This document shows positions 1 to 21,899 of a stretch of DNA of 64,000 nucleotides, piece by piece. Each line of letters starts with the position of its first letter. The stretch's first letter is position 1. A model generated the notes under the pieces. The model made no database searches and had not been told where the DNA came from. It saw nothing but the letters and a program-made list of their open reading frames with translations. The translations under genes were made by a program, and so were the position numbers. Source of the DNA: Sipunculus nudus (taxonomy: Eukaryota; Annelida; Sipuncula; Golfingiida; Sipunculidae). The DNA lies in NCBI GenBank assembly GCA_026874595.1, contig CM049306.1, positions 57,542,019 to 57,606,018 of the forward strand. Direction: 5' to 3'.

Positions 1-1430
1 AGTAAGAGTGTTAACATTTTGGAAATAGACGTGGTAAGCTTACATTTCCAGTAAGAGAGTTAAAATTATGGATAATAGACATGGCAAGCACACATTTCTA
101 GTAAGAGTCTTAACATTTTGGAAATAGACACGGTAAGCTTACATTTCCAGTAAGAGTGTTAAAATTATGGATAATAGACATGGTAAGCACACATTTTAGT
201 AAGAGTGTTAACATTTTGGAAATAGACGTGGTAAGCTTACATTTCCAGTAAGAGAGTTAAAATTATGGATAATAGACATGGTAAGCACACATTTTAGTAA
301 GAGTGTTAACATTTTGGAAATAGACGTGGTAAGCTTACATTTCCAGTAAGAGAGTTAAAATTATGGATAATAGACATGGTAAGCACACATTTCTAGTAAG
401 AGTCTTAACATTTTGGAAATAGACGTGGTAAGCTTACATTTCCAGTAAGAGTGTTAAAATTATGGATAATAGACATGGTAAGCACACATTTCTAGTAAGA
501 GTCTTAACATTTTGGAAATAGACGTGTTAAGCTTACATTTCCAGTAAGAGAGTTAAAAATTATGGATAATAGACATGGTAAGCACACATTTCTAGTAAGA
601 GTCTTAACATTTTGGAAATAGACGTGGTAAGCTTACATTTCCAGTAAGAGTGTTAAAATTATGGATAATAGACATGGTAAGCACACAGTTTAGTAAGAGT
701 GTTAACATTTTGGAAATAGACGTGGTAAGCTTACATTTCCAGTAAGAGAGTTAAAATTATGGATAATGGACATGGTAAGCACACATTTCTAGTAAGAGTC
801 TTAAAATTTTGGAAATAGATGTGGTAAGCTTACATTTCCAGTAAGAGAGTTAAAATTATGGATAATAGACATGGTAAGCACATATTTCTAGTAAGAGTGT
901 TTACATTTTGGAAATAGATGTGGTAAGCTTACATTTCCAGTAAGAGAGTTAAAATTATGGATAATAGACATGGTAAGCACACATTTCTAGTAAGAGTCTT
1001 AACATTTTGTAAATAGACGTGGTAAGCTTACATTTCCAGTAAGAGAGTTAAAAATATGGATAATAGACATGGTAAGCACACATTTTAGTAAGAGTGTTAA
1101 CATTTTGGAAATAGACGTGGTAAGCTGACATTTCCAGTAAGAGTGTTAAAATTATGGAAATAGACATGGTAAGCACACATTTCTAGTAAGAGTCTTAACA
1201 TTTTGGAAATAGATGTGGTAAGCTTACATTTCCAGTAAGAGTGTTAAAATTATGGAAATAGACATGGTAAGCACACATTTCCAGTAAGAGTGTTAAAATT
1301 ATGGAAATAGATGTGGTAAGCTTACATTTCCAAAAAGAGTGTTAAAATTACAGAAATATATGTGGTAAGCTTACATTTCCTGTAAGAGAGTTAAAATTAT
1401 GGATAATAGACATGGTATGCTTACATTTTC
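1..1430. repeat. Tandem array of alternating 50-bp monomers (about 100-bp dimers)
   Basis: About 29 monomers of 49-50 bp run head to tail, each starting AGTAAGAG. Two types alternate. Type A contains CATTTTGGAAATAGACGTGG and ends in TAAGCTTACATTTCC. Type B contains AAATTATGGATAATAGACAT and ends in AAGCACACATTTCT. The higher-order period is therefore about 100 bp. Copies are highly alike through most of the array, but from about 1130 to 1430 hybrid A/B monomers and more mismatches appear, as expected at the edge of a homogenised satellite. The array continues past the left window edge and lies in an intron of the AHCYL-like gene, 168 bp before an exon. It has no unique spacers, so it is not a CRISPR array. 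Confidence 0.95.
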
Positions 1431-1594
1431 AGTCAGATCTGGGCCTCCCAACCAAATTATCACAAATCCTTCCCAATGAGATATAGATAAACATAACAAA
1501 AAACTGATTGGCTGGACCTTAACAAGATTATGTTGAGAACCAACTTATTATAAGGACATCCATTGTACTTTAGTGTAACTTTTTTTTGTGTTAA

Positions 1595-9831
<8,237 letters not shown>

Positions 9832-12430
9832 TTCCTTACTTGTGAGGGTTGCTGGTGTTTGGACCAGGTGGCTTACGGCTAAACATGATCTGACCTGTCA
9901 TTACAGCACACACCAGCTGCCAGAGTGGTCATTAAAGTGCAGGCTTATTCAACATTACAAAGAATATTCAGGCCACAAACGACTTAATCTGCATTCACAT
10001 TATCTTTTTTGTTTATATACAGAATAGCAGTATTTTCCCATGTTTATACTTAATTACAATATTATGTCAGTAAACTCTTCTATTATTGTATGAAATACAA
10101 AACCAAGAGGTGGCAACGGTGTTGGAGCTGGGATACTTATAAATATTGGGGGAGGTATATTTTGCCATTTTCTGATGTTTTGTTGATTTATTATGCAGTT
10201 TATGACTGAGCATGTACATTTAACAGACTTATAGAGGGTATATACCTGTCTGAATATAATGATATGTCAGTATAGGAAAACAAGACATTTGGTTGTAGTA
10301 TTATCATAGTTACAAAATATATTATATGACCCTCTTTTTGTGTTGCCATCCAGTATAAAGGAGCTGTAATATATCTGCAATAAATTAACATAAAGGGACT
10401 GTATTCTTAAGTATTATTACTAAAGAAAATACAGAATATTAAGCAGCACTCATGTATTTAATACAGAGCTTCCTTGCATGAGCTTGAATCCAAACATTGA
10501 AAAGGACAGTGTTTATCACAGGTCTCCTGCTTAGTTACAAAGGGACATCACCAGCCAAAGCAGAATGTGTGCTGTCAAAGCAGCTGAGAATTTGTATGCC
10601 GACTCATTTGTATATTCAGTTAGAGCCAGAACTGAACAGGAAATCATGCTTTCACATACCTTGACCAAAGTATCCATATTAATGATGAATTAAGAGGTCC
10701 CCCATGACTGTGTCATTTTCTTTATGTTTTTATCTCCTTCTGTTCAGTTTAATATTATAAACTTCAGTATGTTATTTCGATTAACCACAACCATTTAATG
10801 AAATATGATTACATTAACATTAATACTTGTGGGTCAGTGCAGAAAATTGATTTATCAAATTATGTTATTTTTGCCAGATCTGAATGATGTATTATAGGAA
10901 ATACTTCACAAAGGTGATGTATCACTGCACTGCTCCTGAAGAGAATGAAAGATGCTGGTAATGTGCTGTTCATAATTAATGAAATGTTAAGATTTGAAAA
11001 AGATATAATAGCAAGAGATTATAGAAAGTGGAGCAGAAGAGGAGTGATCATATTCTGAACTTTAAGGTATATCGCATGTCTGCAAATATAGCAAGTTTGC
11101 ATGTTTATCATATTCGCCTTAATATTTGATAGGTTAAGCGATTATATTGTGATAGCAGGGGTGTATATATTATACTAATTAATAACAAATGTCATTATTA
11201 GATTTGAATGCTTTAATTCAGGGATTGGAAGTAGGTGGATTTTCCTTGTATTGTCCTCATCACATATGATGATGATGATGGTGGTGATGATGATGTATAT
11301 ATAACCGTGGATGGGAGTAAATTGTCCTAGGATAACAGTAAATACCACTCCAGCCTCCTAGAGATTACGACATCAGACCTTGGTAGATGTAACAGTGGTT
11401 TTAAACAATTAAAGGCCATATTTTTCCAGGTATGATGTAAAAAATACACAGGTTCACTGGCACATCACAGTACCAAAGGTGTTTCAGATGAAAAAGCAAT
11501 TATTCAAGAACAAAAACTGAATTTTATTTGTGGTTTGGAAATTATCAGATGTATAACCAATAATTCCTGAGCAAACATATTTTAATTGTGGTTTGAAAAT
11601 AATTTTAAGAGGAGAATTTTGGGGTATATCTCTGTGAAGAGGGAAGAACATAGGTCTGTATTCTATGAAATACTTTGTATGTATCATGTCATTAGCAGAA
11701 CATGGCAGTATGTATCATATGGTGGGGTCATTTATCATGACAGCCCTGCTGTTAAGGCAGACATAGTGATTTACGATGGCTGAAGTTTCTACACCACAAG
11801 AACAAACAAACCTTCTGTTATTACATACTTTACATGTTCTGTAGCTGTTTAATAAAATTTGCACATGTTCTAAAACTCACATGAGAAATGCACCATTGAC
11901 AGCTAAGTACCATGGATGAATATTAAATGTGCCACAGTTGAAAAAAACTTTTTGAATACTAATTTCCACCTTGACAAATGAAGTAATACATTGTGATACT
12001 TATGAACTGCCCTCCTTAAAGGATCAGCATAACGGGTTTGTAACTGTATCTTAATACTTGGCATATTTCTTTAATACTTTTAGGTGAAACTTGTAAATTA
12101 ACACATGAATAGTTCTGTGAAATAATACATGCATTTACAAAGAATCCATTAGAGTTCACAACACCTGTGAGTTTATCATATAAATTAAGAACATGGTAGG
12201 CTTTGAAACTTACTTATTTGTTACATGTAAAATCTTATTAAAAGATGTTTGTCAGAGATTATGCTTATGGCTGCTATACTTTTTAAAGTCTTAATGTTCA
12301 TGTGGAAAGATCCAATTTTGTTGGTAGGTGGCGCCAGAGTGCAGATCAGTCCATAACCATAATTAGTTTTAAAACTTGTGTTCAGCTAAAGTCCCTTACA
12401 AGAGCAAGACGCTTGGTAACTAAATAAAGT
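9832..12430 (+). other. AHCYL 3' UTR and downstream DNA
   Basis: The sequence after the stop codon is low in repeats. Candidate poly(A) signals AATAAA occur at 10379-10384 and 11851-11856; which one is used cannot be decided. A short GATGAT microsatellite lies near 11266-11295. Confidence 0.55.
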
Positions 12431-14468
12431 TTATTGTAAGCAGTTATCACCTGGTACTGATTGGAACCAATGTGCCAGTGTTATGCAGCCATCTAACTGA
12501 TACTTGCTCAGGCCATGCAACTTGTTCATGCATCTGTATGCAAATTAACCCTTCCCAGCAGACCTCAGTAGGAGAGTTGATGGACTCACTATGTTAATGA
12601 AGTCACATTTTTTTTTTTCAAAATTGGAATGTGTATCCTAATGGCAGGGCTTGACATTAGAAGAAAAGAAACACCCACAGCGCCAAAATATCACAACTAC
12701 ACAGAAAGCCAGTAGTCCTTAAACTGTATTTGTTATGGGAGGCACAACCTGAATCATAATTAGTTCTATTCAATAATAGTCAAATGATATTGGTCAATTA
12801 ATGCAGTAGAAGATTTAGAACAGCTAACAAATATCCTATTCAGTACTTGACGATTTCTGTTAGTCATTATTAAATACACAGAGATTATTCCAGGAAAGTC
12901 CTCTTTGTTATATCTTGTTTATCAATCCTAAAAACGCACTGGTTTTGAAAACCTCAAAAACATTTTATTAAGCTTTTGAAACCATTCAACTGGAACCATG
13001 AGTCAACTGGAAATTATCACAAGGGTATCTCATAATGTACCATTTGCCTTGTCATCCTCATGGTTTACTAGCCTCTGGTGACTGTGAGTGATAATGTTGA
13101 GCCCTTCAGACTAGCACACACTCTGTTTAATTACACGGGGGATTGGTATTGTAAGTAGGACTGTTTTACTGATATTTGAAACTCTTTGCCACTGTACCAT
13201 AAACACTCAAAGCATGACAGTAGCACTTTGTGACAGTACTTAAGAGCAGGCGCTGCTTCATCAGACAGAAGAGTCTGGTATTTCTGGTGTTGATCTTGCG
13301 GGTCATAGATTCATTCAGACTTATGAACAGGCTTATGTTTGGTTTGATTGGATTATGATGGATACCTGCTTTTTCACATGATGTCATGTGAGTAACATAT
13401 TGATTATGACATCATGTGAGTGAAATTGATTAACTGGATGTTTATAGTACTTGTTCTTAGCAATAAGAAAATAAATGATATATATACTAAAGAAAAAGTG
13501 TTGTTATCAATGTGCCCTTGGTGTATGTGTATGTATGTGCAGTTGATTTTTATAACACTATTATCTTTGTTTCTATGAATATCACAACAGATTAGCTTGA
13601 AAAAAATATGTTAGTTCTTGAAATCATAAAATAGAGCCTTAATTTGGGTTTGGCCTAGGTTAAAGCAGGAACACACTAATCAGTTTAAAAAAATGGAACA
13701 AATCGGTGAACTAAATCGAGCATTCCTTGAGAGTAAATCATGAAGTACCACATTAGCCCATATAATACCAATGAATGACTGCCTGTCACTGGGATAAAGA
13801 AATTGTGAAGAATTCTTTACATAAACATATAGTGGTGATTTACCTCCCAAAACTTCAATGGACTGTTCCTGTTTTACTGTAACCCTCCATAAAACTCCAT
13901 CAAACTGCATTACTTTTTGGTTAAAACCTGCCATTCACCTATCTTTTCTGTTGGATTTCTGGCTTTCTCTGCATACACATGTATTTTCTTATTAGAAAAT
14001 TTTGTATAAACCTGTGTGACATGTTTATCCAAAAGCTCTTAGTAAACAAAGTACATGAGCCAATACTGACAAACAGAAAAACCATGTAACCCAAGGTGGT
14101 TTGTTGCATATGTGCAGAATTAGAAAGATCACTCTTTAAAAAACGCCCTTTGTAAAATCTGCTGACAGATGTCTGTTTGATGTGTTTTGACTTTTTGACA
14201 GGCCCCAAGACCCACATTTTCAACACATGGATAAACAAAAAGAAGGGCCTGTGTGCAGTAGGACAAATGTTTTCTTGCGCTTTATTAAAAATTTCAAGAA
14301 AATATCTTTAGTAAATAGACGTCAGATATAAGAATAAGCCCCGGCCTTTAAAACTGCCATCAGTCAAAGCCAATGAAAGCATAATACCTGGAAGTATAAT
14401 AATTCAATTACATTCATATTCATTTTGTATGCCTTATATATATAGGTCATTTTCTGATTCAGGAATGC
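12431..14468. other. Intergenic sequence between convergent genes, nothing recognised
   Basis: This is AT-rich and apparently unique. Near 13376-13425 the word GACATCATGTGAGT and its near-inverse recur, making a weak palindrome. ORFs of 73-99 codons on the minus strand (13166-14238) have no recognisable family features and are treated as chance. Confidence 0.5.
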
Positions 14469-14758
14469 ATGGAAAATTCCATTTCACCCCATAAAGAAAG
14501 ACCATTACTGATCATGTTTCACAAAGTAGAAGAAAGACTATTTTTGATCATATTTTGCCCCACAGAAGAAAGACCATTTTTGATCATGTTTCTCCCCATA
14601 GAAGAAACACCATTTCTGATCATGTTCAACCTCGCAGTTGAAAGAACATTATTTATCACATTTCAGCCCAAAGAAAGAAAGACATTTTTGATGTTCCACC
14701 CTGTAGAAGAAAGATCATTAATGATTTTGTTCCACCCTGTACATGATATAGCATTTTG
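14469..14758 (+). repeat. 39-bp minisatellite, about seven copies
   Basis: Units of about 39 bp share AGAAGAAAGACCATTTTTGA and TCATGTTTC. Because 39 is a multiple of three, the array reads open for 96 codons with a 13-residue period (EERPFLIMF-type). The open frame is explained by the period, and nothing suggests translation. It lies directly upstream of family A element ends. Confidence 0.8.
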
Positions 14759-14766
14759 AAAAAAAA

Positions 14767-14957
14767 CAAGGGACCCATGGGTCACGGCGCTCAGCTTAAG
14801 TTTGAAATTTTTGCAAATGCAAAATATTCTATTTTAAATGTTTTTCATTTATATAAGCATATGAGAATCTAAGAGGAAAGAGGCCCTCCTACTTTGTTAT
14901 AGTAAAGTTCTAAATATATGATTGCAAACTAATACTCTGACAAGACTGTGATGAAGA
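14767..14957 (+). mobile_element. Truncated family A 5' end
   Basis: ACAAGGGACCCATGGGTCAC followed by GGCGCTCAGCTT is the family A start. It is followed by only about 180 bp before a second, complete family A element begins, so this is a fragment or an earlier insertion interrupted by the next. Confidence 0.6.
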
Positions 14958-17822
14958 ACAAGGGACCTATGGGTCACGGCGCTCAGCTGTTATATATGAT
15001 TAAAAAATATGATTTAGGAATGAGGCATATGCTGGTTTGGTGTGGTAATAAATATAAGCTTTATTATGAGTTCTTGGTGTTTAGCTTATGTATGATTATG
15101 ATATTATCTTTGGAGACAGGGAAGAGGATTGATTTCATTTATTTTATTAACAAATGGAGTACTATTGTCACACAGATTTTGACTTGGCCATATAACTTAT
15201 AAGCAGAACATATGAGTTTAACTATTTATTAAAAATAATTACAAATATTGTCCCAAATATAATTTTTATTAAAAATAATAAGAGAATCTTATGATTTTTT
15301 AAAATGAAATATAACTGAAATGATTATTAAAATAATATTAAAGAATATATTCATGAATGCTTTCATGAATACATTTTGAAAGTATTTGCACTGGTATTCA
15401 TATACTTTCATTTTTACCTGAATTCCAATTCTTTATGCAAGACATTTTATAATGGAGTACATATTCATATTCGTATTTAAATACAATTGCAAAGTTTTCC
15501 CACCATTACTGGCATTTATTCAGTTTTCACCAAACAATTATGTTGAGAATCCAGAATATACAAAATTCACACATTTAAATTATGATCAAAAGTACCTGGT
15601 TTTATGGCTTTTATTTATATTAAAAAAAAAAAATGTAAGGCCAAAAAAAATTAAAGGTATGGTTCTCAGGCACCGCCCGCATCAATTTTAAACCCCCGCA
15701 TCAAAAATTTTTATTTGATTTTCAATAAAAACTTTCCAATTTTGAGCTGCTGCCGCTCCGACATTTCTTTCAAGAAGATTAAACCATACAATTTCCTTTG
15801 TTTTGTAGTGCTTTTACTTATTTAGCAAATTAAAACTGTTATTTTCATGCTTTTCCCTTATCATTTGACATTTTTATCGAAACATACCAAAAAATTTAAA
15901 ATAAAAAAAGCGCCCGCCCGCATTGACTTCTGAAAAAAAAATGCCTGAGAACCATACCTTTTTTTTATTTTGGCCAAATATATTCATTTTGGACTAATTT
16001 CACATCAATGTACACACTAGACACAGTAGGAATCTAGATTAATAATATCAACTGCATCTTTGTCTATCATTAATTTCCTTCATATGATCCCTAATGATTA
16101 GTAATGAATAATATGATTTACTTTTTTATCATTAAAATTGAACTGAAAAATACCATAGGTGACTGCATGGTGTTATTTGGAGTACGTGACATTCTATCCA
16201 TCGATATAAGATTCTTTTATCATCAGTAACTGCAAGTTGATTTCCTGTTATTATAAACTAACAAATTCTTTTTTATTTTTCTTAAATTGTTATTAAGAAA
16301 CAATAAAAATTTATTAATTTATTGTTAATTGTTATGTTGTTGGTTAAAACTACTAGATGAGTTGGGTTGGACACCTGGATCAACTGTGGCTGGCCATAAG
16401 CTGCCTACCTGCAACAGTGTATGGCTCGCCTCAAGCATGCATAATTTGCTGAAAGTTCAACAAGGTCAACGTACAGGTGACTCAAGAGGGGCTGGAGAGA
16501 GTTAAGGTCTCATAAAAACATAAATAAAAGCTACAATTTTTGGCCAATTTCTTTCAGTTTTCTCAACTAAAAAGCTGAAATCTTTGTGTGCATTATATGA
16601 AAATTATATCAACCGTGCTCAAAGGAAACAAATGTGCCATGGTCAAAGTTGGGCAAAATTTAAGGCACTAATTTTATATTTATACTAATAACATATAAAA
16701 TTTGAAAAATTCAGGACTAATTTGGGGTATTCAATTGAATCTTGATTAAATAATGTTACATCCCTGGCAAAAAAACTCTAGCTTCAGCAATCCCCTTGTT
16801 TAGAGAGTAAATATATTTCTTGATTTTTTACATAGTGCATTATGTTTGGGCCCATAACTTTAAAAAATTATGCAATACTGACATCATTTCTGGCATGTGC
16901 ACAGCGAATGTATAGAAAAATATGTATATTATATATGATCAAAGTCAGCTCAGTGGTTTTGATATTAGGCAGTCTTAAAGTGTAACAATGGGTTTTTAAT
17001 GGAAAAATGAAGTATTTCATTAATATCTCGAAGGGATTAAGTACTAGTGACCAAATTCTTGGCATGATAGGGGATTTTGGAGACATCTAACTGTATGCCA
17101 AATTTAAGGAACTTAGAGCTGAAGCTCAGGAGCTAAGCTCAAGCAAACTGCATAACACTAGCTTGATGTAAACAATATGTGACATGGTGCTTGAAAACTT
17201 GAATAAAATCTACAGTTTTTGATCAACTGGTTTCAAATTTTTGGTGTTAACAGTTGAAATGCTAACAAAAAGATGCTTTGAAAAATAAATCCACAGCAGT
17301 TACAGGAAAAAAACGTGCCATGGTCAAAGTTGGGCAAAATTTAAGGTACCAATTTTTTATTTTTGCTAATATTTTAAAAAATTTAAAAGATTTTGATCTA
17401 ATTTTGGGTATACAATTTAATTTTGATTAATAAAAGTAATATTACTGGAAAAAAGAGTCCAATTTAAATTATATAATACAGACTTAATTTCTGGCATGTA
17501 CATAGGAACTATATAGAGGATTATTTATGGTAAATATGAGGAAAAACAGATGAGTGGTTTTGATATTAGGCAGTTCTGAAGTGTGAAAATAGGTTTTTAA
17601 TAAAAAATTGAGGTTTTTCCTTAATTTCTCAAAGAAACTAAGTCACAAAGACCCAGTTTTCGGCTTGGTAGGAGATCTTGGGGACATCTAACATTATGCC
17701 AAATTTTGGATTCCTAGGTCTTACGGTTTCAAAACGTGCCACATCTACGGACGGATGGACGGACAGACGACGGACAATGGACCACGACTATAGCTCAGAT
17801 GACTTATAGTCAGCTGAGATAA
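14958..17822 (+). mobile_element. Helitron-like element, family A, large copy with internal MITE
   Basis: The start is ACAAGGGACCTATGGGTCAC. The end is an ACGG-rich tract, then CTCAGATGACTTATAGTCAG, then CTGAGATAA, i.e. the family 3' hairpin with CTAA mutated to ATAA. The interior is near-identical to 43213-44930 and then carries two related core paragraphs (AAAGTTGGGCAAAATTTAAG). A MITE at 15639-15975 is inserted in it. An 84-codon ORF near the 5' end is shared with the 43-kb copy, but the differences between copies mostly change amino acids, so it looks non-coding. Confidence 0.75.
15639..15975. mobile_element. MITE-like element, copy 2, with visible empty site
   Basis: The ends are GGCCAAAAAAAATTAAAGG then TATGGTTCTCAGGCA, and TGCCTGAGAACCATACC then a T-rich run and TTTTGGCC. 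The paralogous repeat copy at 43891-43910 lacks it and reads ATGTAA directly into TATATTCATT. This fixes the insertion point and shows about 337 bp of insert plus three extra A on the right. Confidence 0.88.
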
Positions 17823-20800
17823 AAATTATTCTTTTATAATAATTTAAACTGCCATGCTCTAGGATTATTGCAGAACTTATGCAGAAGTATAAATATATTT
17901 ATTCTCTTATCTTGAGGAAATTGGAAAAGACACTTGGGATCACAGAAACAAATTAAATACAGGGGACACCACCTGCAAATAACAGTCACATCAGTAATAT
18001 AATTGGCAACATGGTAAGGGGGGTGACGGACATAATTTAAGAAGTCCTTCCTCCTTATGGTTGGGGACTGAAAACTCATGATTTTACAACCTATAAAATT
18101 ATAACCCTGACACTGAAGGCAACGTTTAATGTTACAGCGGGAGGAAATATCCAGGGCTTCATTATATAGAGGATTTCACTGTTTAGTCATTGGTCAGGGC
18201 CTTATTAAGGCCCTAGTGACTACTGTAGACTTCAACAGAATCAGGCATTGAACTTTACAAAATATTTTGAAACAGTAAATCATTCACACAAAATATTTGT
18301 GGAAACTGGTGAAGCAGGAAAGGTCAAATGCTATTTTATACAAAACAGCAGATGAGTGAACTAGGCTAGAAGGAAATAGGACCATGCATAATACAGGCAG
18401 TCCCCATGTAGCAAGAGGTCTGTTATTTAGTACTCAGGCGAATGCCAGGTGGTGCCACTCACTTACAGGTGCACTGAACTTGTTTTCTTCTACAATATTC
18501 ATATGGAACATACATGGAGCAGACAGCCTTAAAGGTACAATTATTCACATACAAGGTATGTTGAAAGTACCTGAAATATAGTGTTTTCTCCTTACAATAC
18601 AGTGTCTGCCAATATTTCCTTCACTCATAGGCAGGTGGAAATAGCTTGCACCAGGTGTCATCAATGATACAAAATACACAACATGCACGCCACCTGTTGT
18701 CCATACTGTGTAGTTTCATAAATCAAGATAGTTCACACTTCTAACCTGTTTCTTCTGTATCTTCTTTCATGTTTCTTTTTGTTATTTGGGATTTGTCGCA
18801 CATGCAAGATTGGACCTCTTGTCACAGTCTTGTCATTGTAAACAGACACGTGGACTGTTTTTTACTCAAACAAAACCATAACATGTCAAACAGGTGGGGA
18901 TAGCAAGGCTATCTGTCGAGATGGTTTCATATTCAGCCAAAATAAACAAAGAGCATGAGATAATACACATGTTATTGCAATTGTTTAAGTACTTTTAAAT
19001 GTAAATCCATGACAACTTCTGCACCCTAGTGGTACATAGGTCTGACTAGAAAAATTCCCATTCTGTGATTTTTGTGTTTTAAATTTTTTCCATTGTGTTT
19101 TTCTCATAGTAAGCACTGGAGTCGCAGAGTCCGGCAATACCTGACCAGTACGCAAATCCTACATCTGCTACCCGTTTGACACCAGGGCAGGCCAAGTGAA
19201 AAGCTAGAGTTTATATACAGTCATACAAGTCAAAGCTAGTTTATCAGCACAATGTATACAGTGGTTGTCATTTTATATGCCAGGGTTTCAAAGTGTTACA
19301 TCTGCAATGTAAAATTACCTTGAAAAATGAGCCCTTTGTGACCAAGACTCCCATCATCACAGGTTACCAGTCGTTTTACAGAAGTTTTCATTAATACTAT
19401 CCATGCTTCGATTTTCCAAATTTGTTTAGCAAACTATTGATATTAATTATATATACAAAAACAGGTCATTTGTTACCCGTAAATTAAATATTGATATAAT
19501 GAATGTTACCAGTTTTGAATATAATATATATCTGTCAATAATTAACAAGAATGTCCGCCTGTTTTTTTTTTATGATAACAGTTGGTGCATATTAAATAAT
19601 ACATAAAACAATGTACATGTTTATACCAATGTATATTCTCTGTTCAAGTCACTGTATGGTGAGACTGTGAAAATTAAAACCCTAACACATGACCCCAACC
19701 TAAGTAAAAACACTTCACAAGGAATCATTTGTAATGGTTTATTGGATTTGTTTGGCAAAATGTAATATTCACACAGATACCATGGAAACAGAAATTGTCC
19801 TGTTGACATAATAAGTTAACATAGTGACATAAACACAACATGTACAATTTGTTTTAAAAGCTGCCTGTTTAAGGTGTACAACATCCACATGCAGAGGATA
19901 TAATATACATTCAGGTTGATGTACAGCAAGTATCAAGATTATATACATATGTACAGAGATTTATACACATAACTGACTTGAATAGTGGATGCTTTTGGCT
20001 ATAGGAAATTTACAAATTGACTTATTTCTGGCAGATCTCCTTACTTAAGAAACAATTATATGACACACATGTTGACATTTACTAGTTTATGACTAGTTAT
20101 TAGTTTATTAGATCATCAGTAAGGATCTCCTACACATGTTCATATTTATAGAAATACATACATTTTATCATATATCATCATATATAAATGAGTAACACAA
20201 GTTACAATCCATGACAAGTTGTTTTAAACTGGAAGCATTCTCAATGTATGAGACCTTCAAACTGTTAATACTATTAGGAAACTTAACTAGCTCCTGCCAT
20301 TTTTGAGATAGTATGGTTTAACGTAAGGAAGACTGATGACGCCACACCATCAGATAAGCTCAGTTTCGCTAAAAATGCCCAGTAATTGTTGTTCTCACTA
20401 TCCTGTAACAGTATACATTTAAACCCATCATTATACCGATTACTTTAGCCAATCATAAAGCAATTTTAAATTATATCTGGGGGTCATCTGGTGGTAATTA
20501 ATATTCTTCAAATCATGTTTTAACTACACCAATTTAATTCAAGGAGTTTAATGACAACTCAAATATTCTATCCAAGTGTTTGGAATACAAGTTTGGTAAG
20601 AGGAAGAGAATGATGGTTAAATAACATGCAACAAAGAAAACCAACTCCTCAGTAAGTGTAACTTTGTGTTTGGCAGGTAAATAAATGATGCATGTGAAGC
20701 TTTAGTACAGGTAATCATGTATCACTAAAAGGAAGGGCACTGCCTTGTGTCCCAAAATAAAGCCCCTTGGACAGCCCTCTGAATACCAAACTCAGCCAAG

Positions 20801-21899
20801 CCAACCATTAGTGACCCAGTATTACCCTCCATCAGAGATTTCACAGGTCACATGGCGGTCACATGGCGGTCACGGGCTGGCAGACAAGTAACTGACAAGC
20901 TGAAGGAATTTTGTGACCTGTGACCAGACTGACAGGTTTCTCTTTTACATTAATTCACAAGAGTACCCACTGGGTATCAAACTTGCATGCAGGATTCTCA
21001 TCATAACATGAAAACACTGTTCCATGGTTTTACTGTTGCATTTCCAAATTCCATGTTTACTGTTTTGACCTGTTTCTAGCCATAACCTGTTTCTAGCCAG
21101 ACACCTGCAGTAAACAACTGTTGCAGTGTACAATGATGAAAAAGATACAGAGATGTTAAAATGTATGTACAGTAATAATTTCTGCAGCACAAAGCCACCA
21201 TAGTTAATCTCCTGAAAGTAACCTGTTTGAGCATGAGATATAAAGACTACTTTCTCCGATGAACCATTTAATTCCCTGACTTTTTCCTGACTGGAAAATT
21301 GAAACTTCCTTTCCATGTAATCCCTGATTCCTAAAAGGTTCTCAGACATTGTAAATGGACAATATCACTTTTGGTGCTAAAATATCACACTTAAATTTTG
21401 CAAAAATTTTTTAGCTAAAGAAGTCAGATATATTCAGATCAGGCTACAGGATATTAAACCACAAATACACAGAACCCTTCTCTTCTCTCGGTAATTTTCT
21501 TGTACCTGTCAATACATTTGTTATCACGCTGTGACGAAAATAATAAAGAACCGCAGTGCCCCTTTACAGCACCAACAACATCATGAAGTATGAAACAGAT
21601 GCAGCTGTATTATCAGTTTTAAACCAAAAATCAACACAGACTTTTTAAACACACTGAATAAGTTGTTGCCAATGAAACTGTATTATTCATTCAACCACTG
21701 ACCATGTTTGACCCCTTATTTGGATACTGTATATGTGATGTGTTTATGTTGTGCAGCTTCTGGCCACTCACGTGACAAGGAGCTAAGACTGTCTAATTTC
21801 AAATGATCCAAATAGTCGAGATCTAATGACACCACGGGAAGTATCATGAAACTTCCACTAACAAGCACTGCAGAATTACTAAGTCAGGTTAATATTTTT
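17823..21899. other. NRF1 3' UTR and intergenic region
   Basis: This spans from the family A element to the NRF1 stop. Minus-strand AATAAA signals (TTTATT on the given strand) occur at 19738-19743 and 20104-20109 as possible NRF1 ends. Near 20331-20378 there is an end fragment of the repeat seen at 2005. A higher-complexity stretch at about 19110-19202 is open in several frames on both strands but was not recognised. The 134-codon minus ORF at 20945-21349 lies in the presumed UTR and shows no family features. Confidence 0.5.

Noticed and set aside
1-1430. CRISPR-like regular repeat
   Set aside because: Units are contiguous with no unique spacers, and the genome is eukaryotic.
14948-15202. 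84-codon ORF matched by a similar one at 43203-43457
   Set aside because: They are the same part of two copies of family A. Roughly a dozen amino-acid changes against few silent ones suggest no coding constraint, and the ORF overlaps the element's terminal motif.
20945-21349. 134-codon minus-strand ORF
   Set aside because: It lies within the presumed NRF1 3' UTR, has no recognisable motifs and no splice or promoter context.
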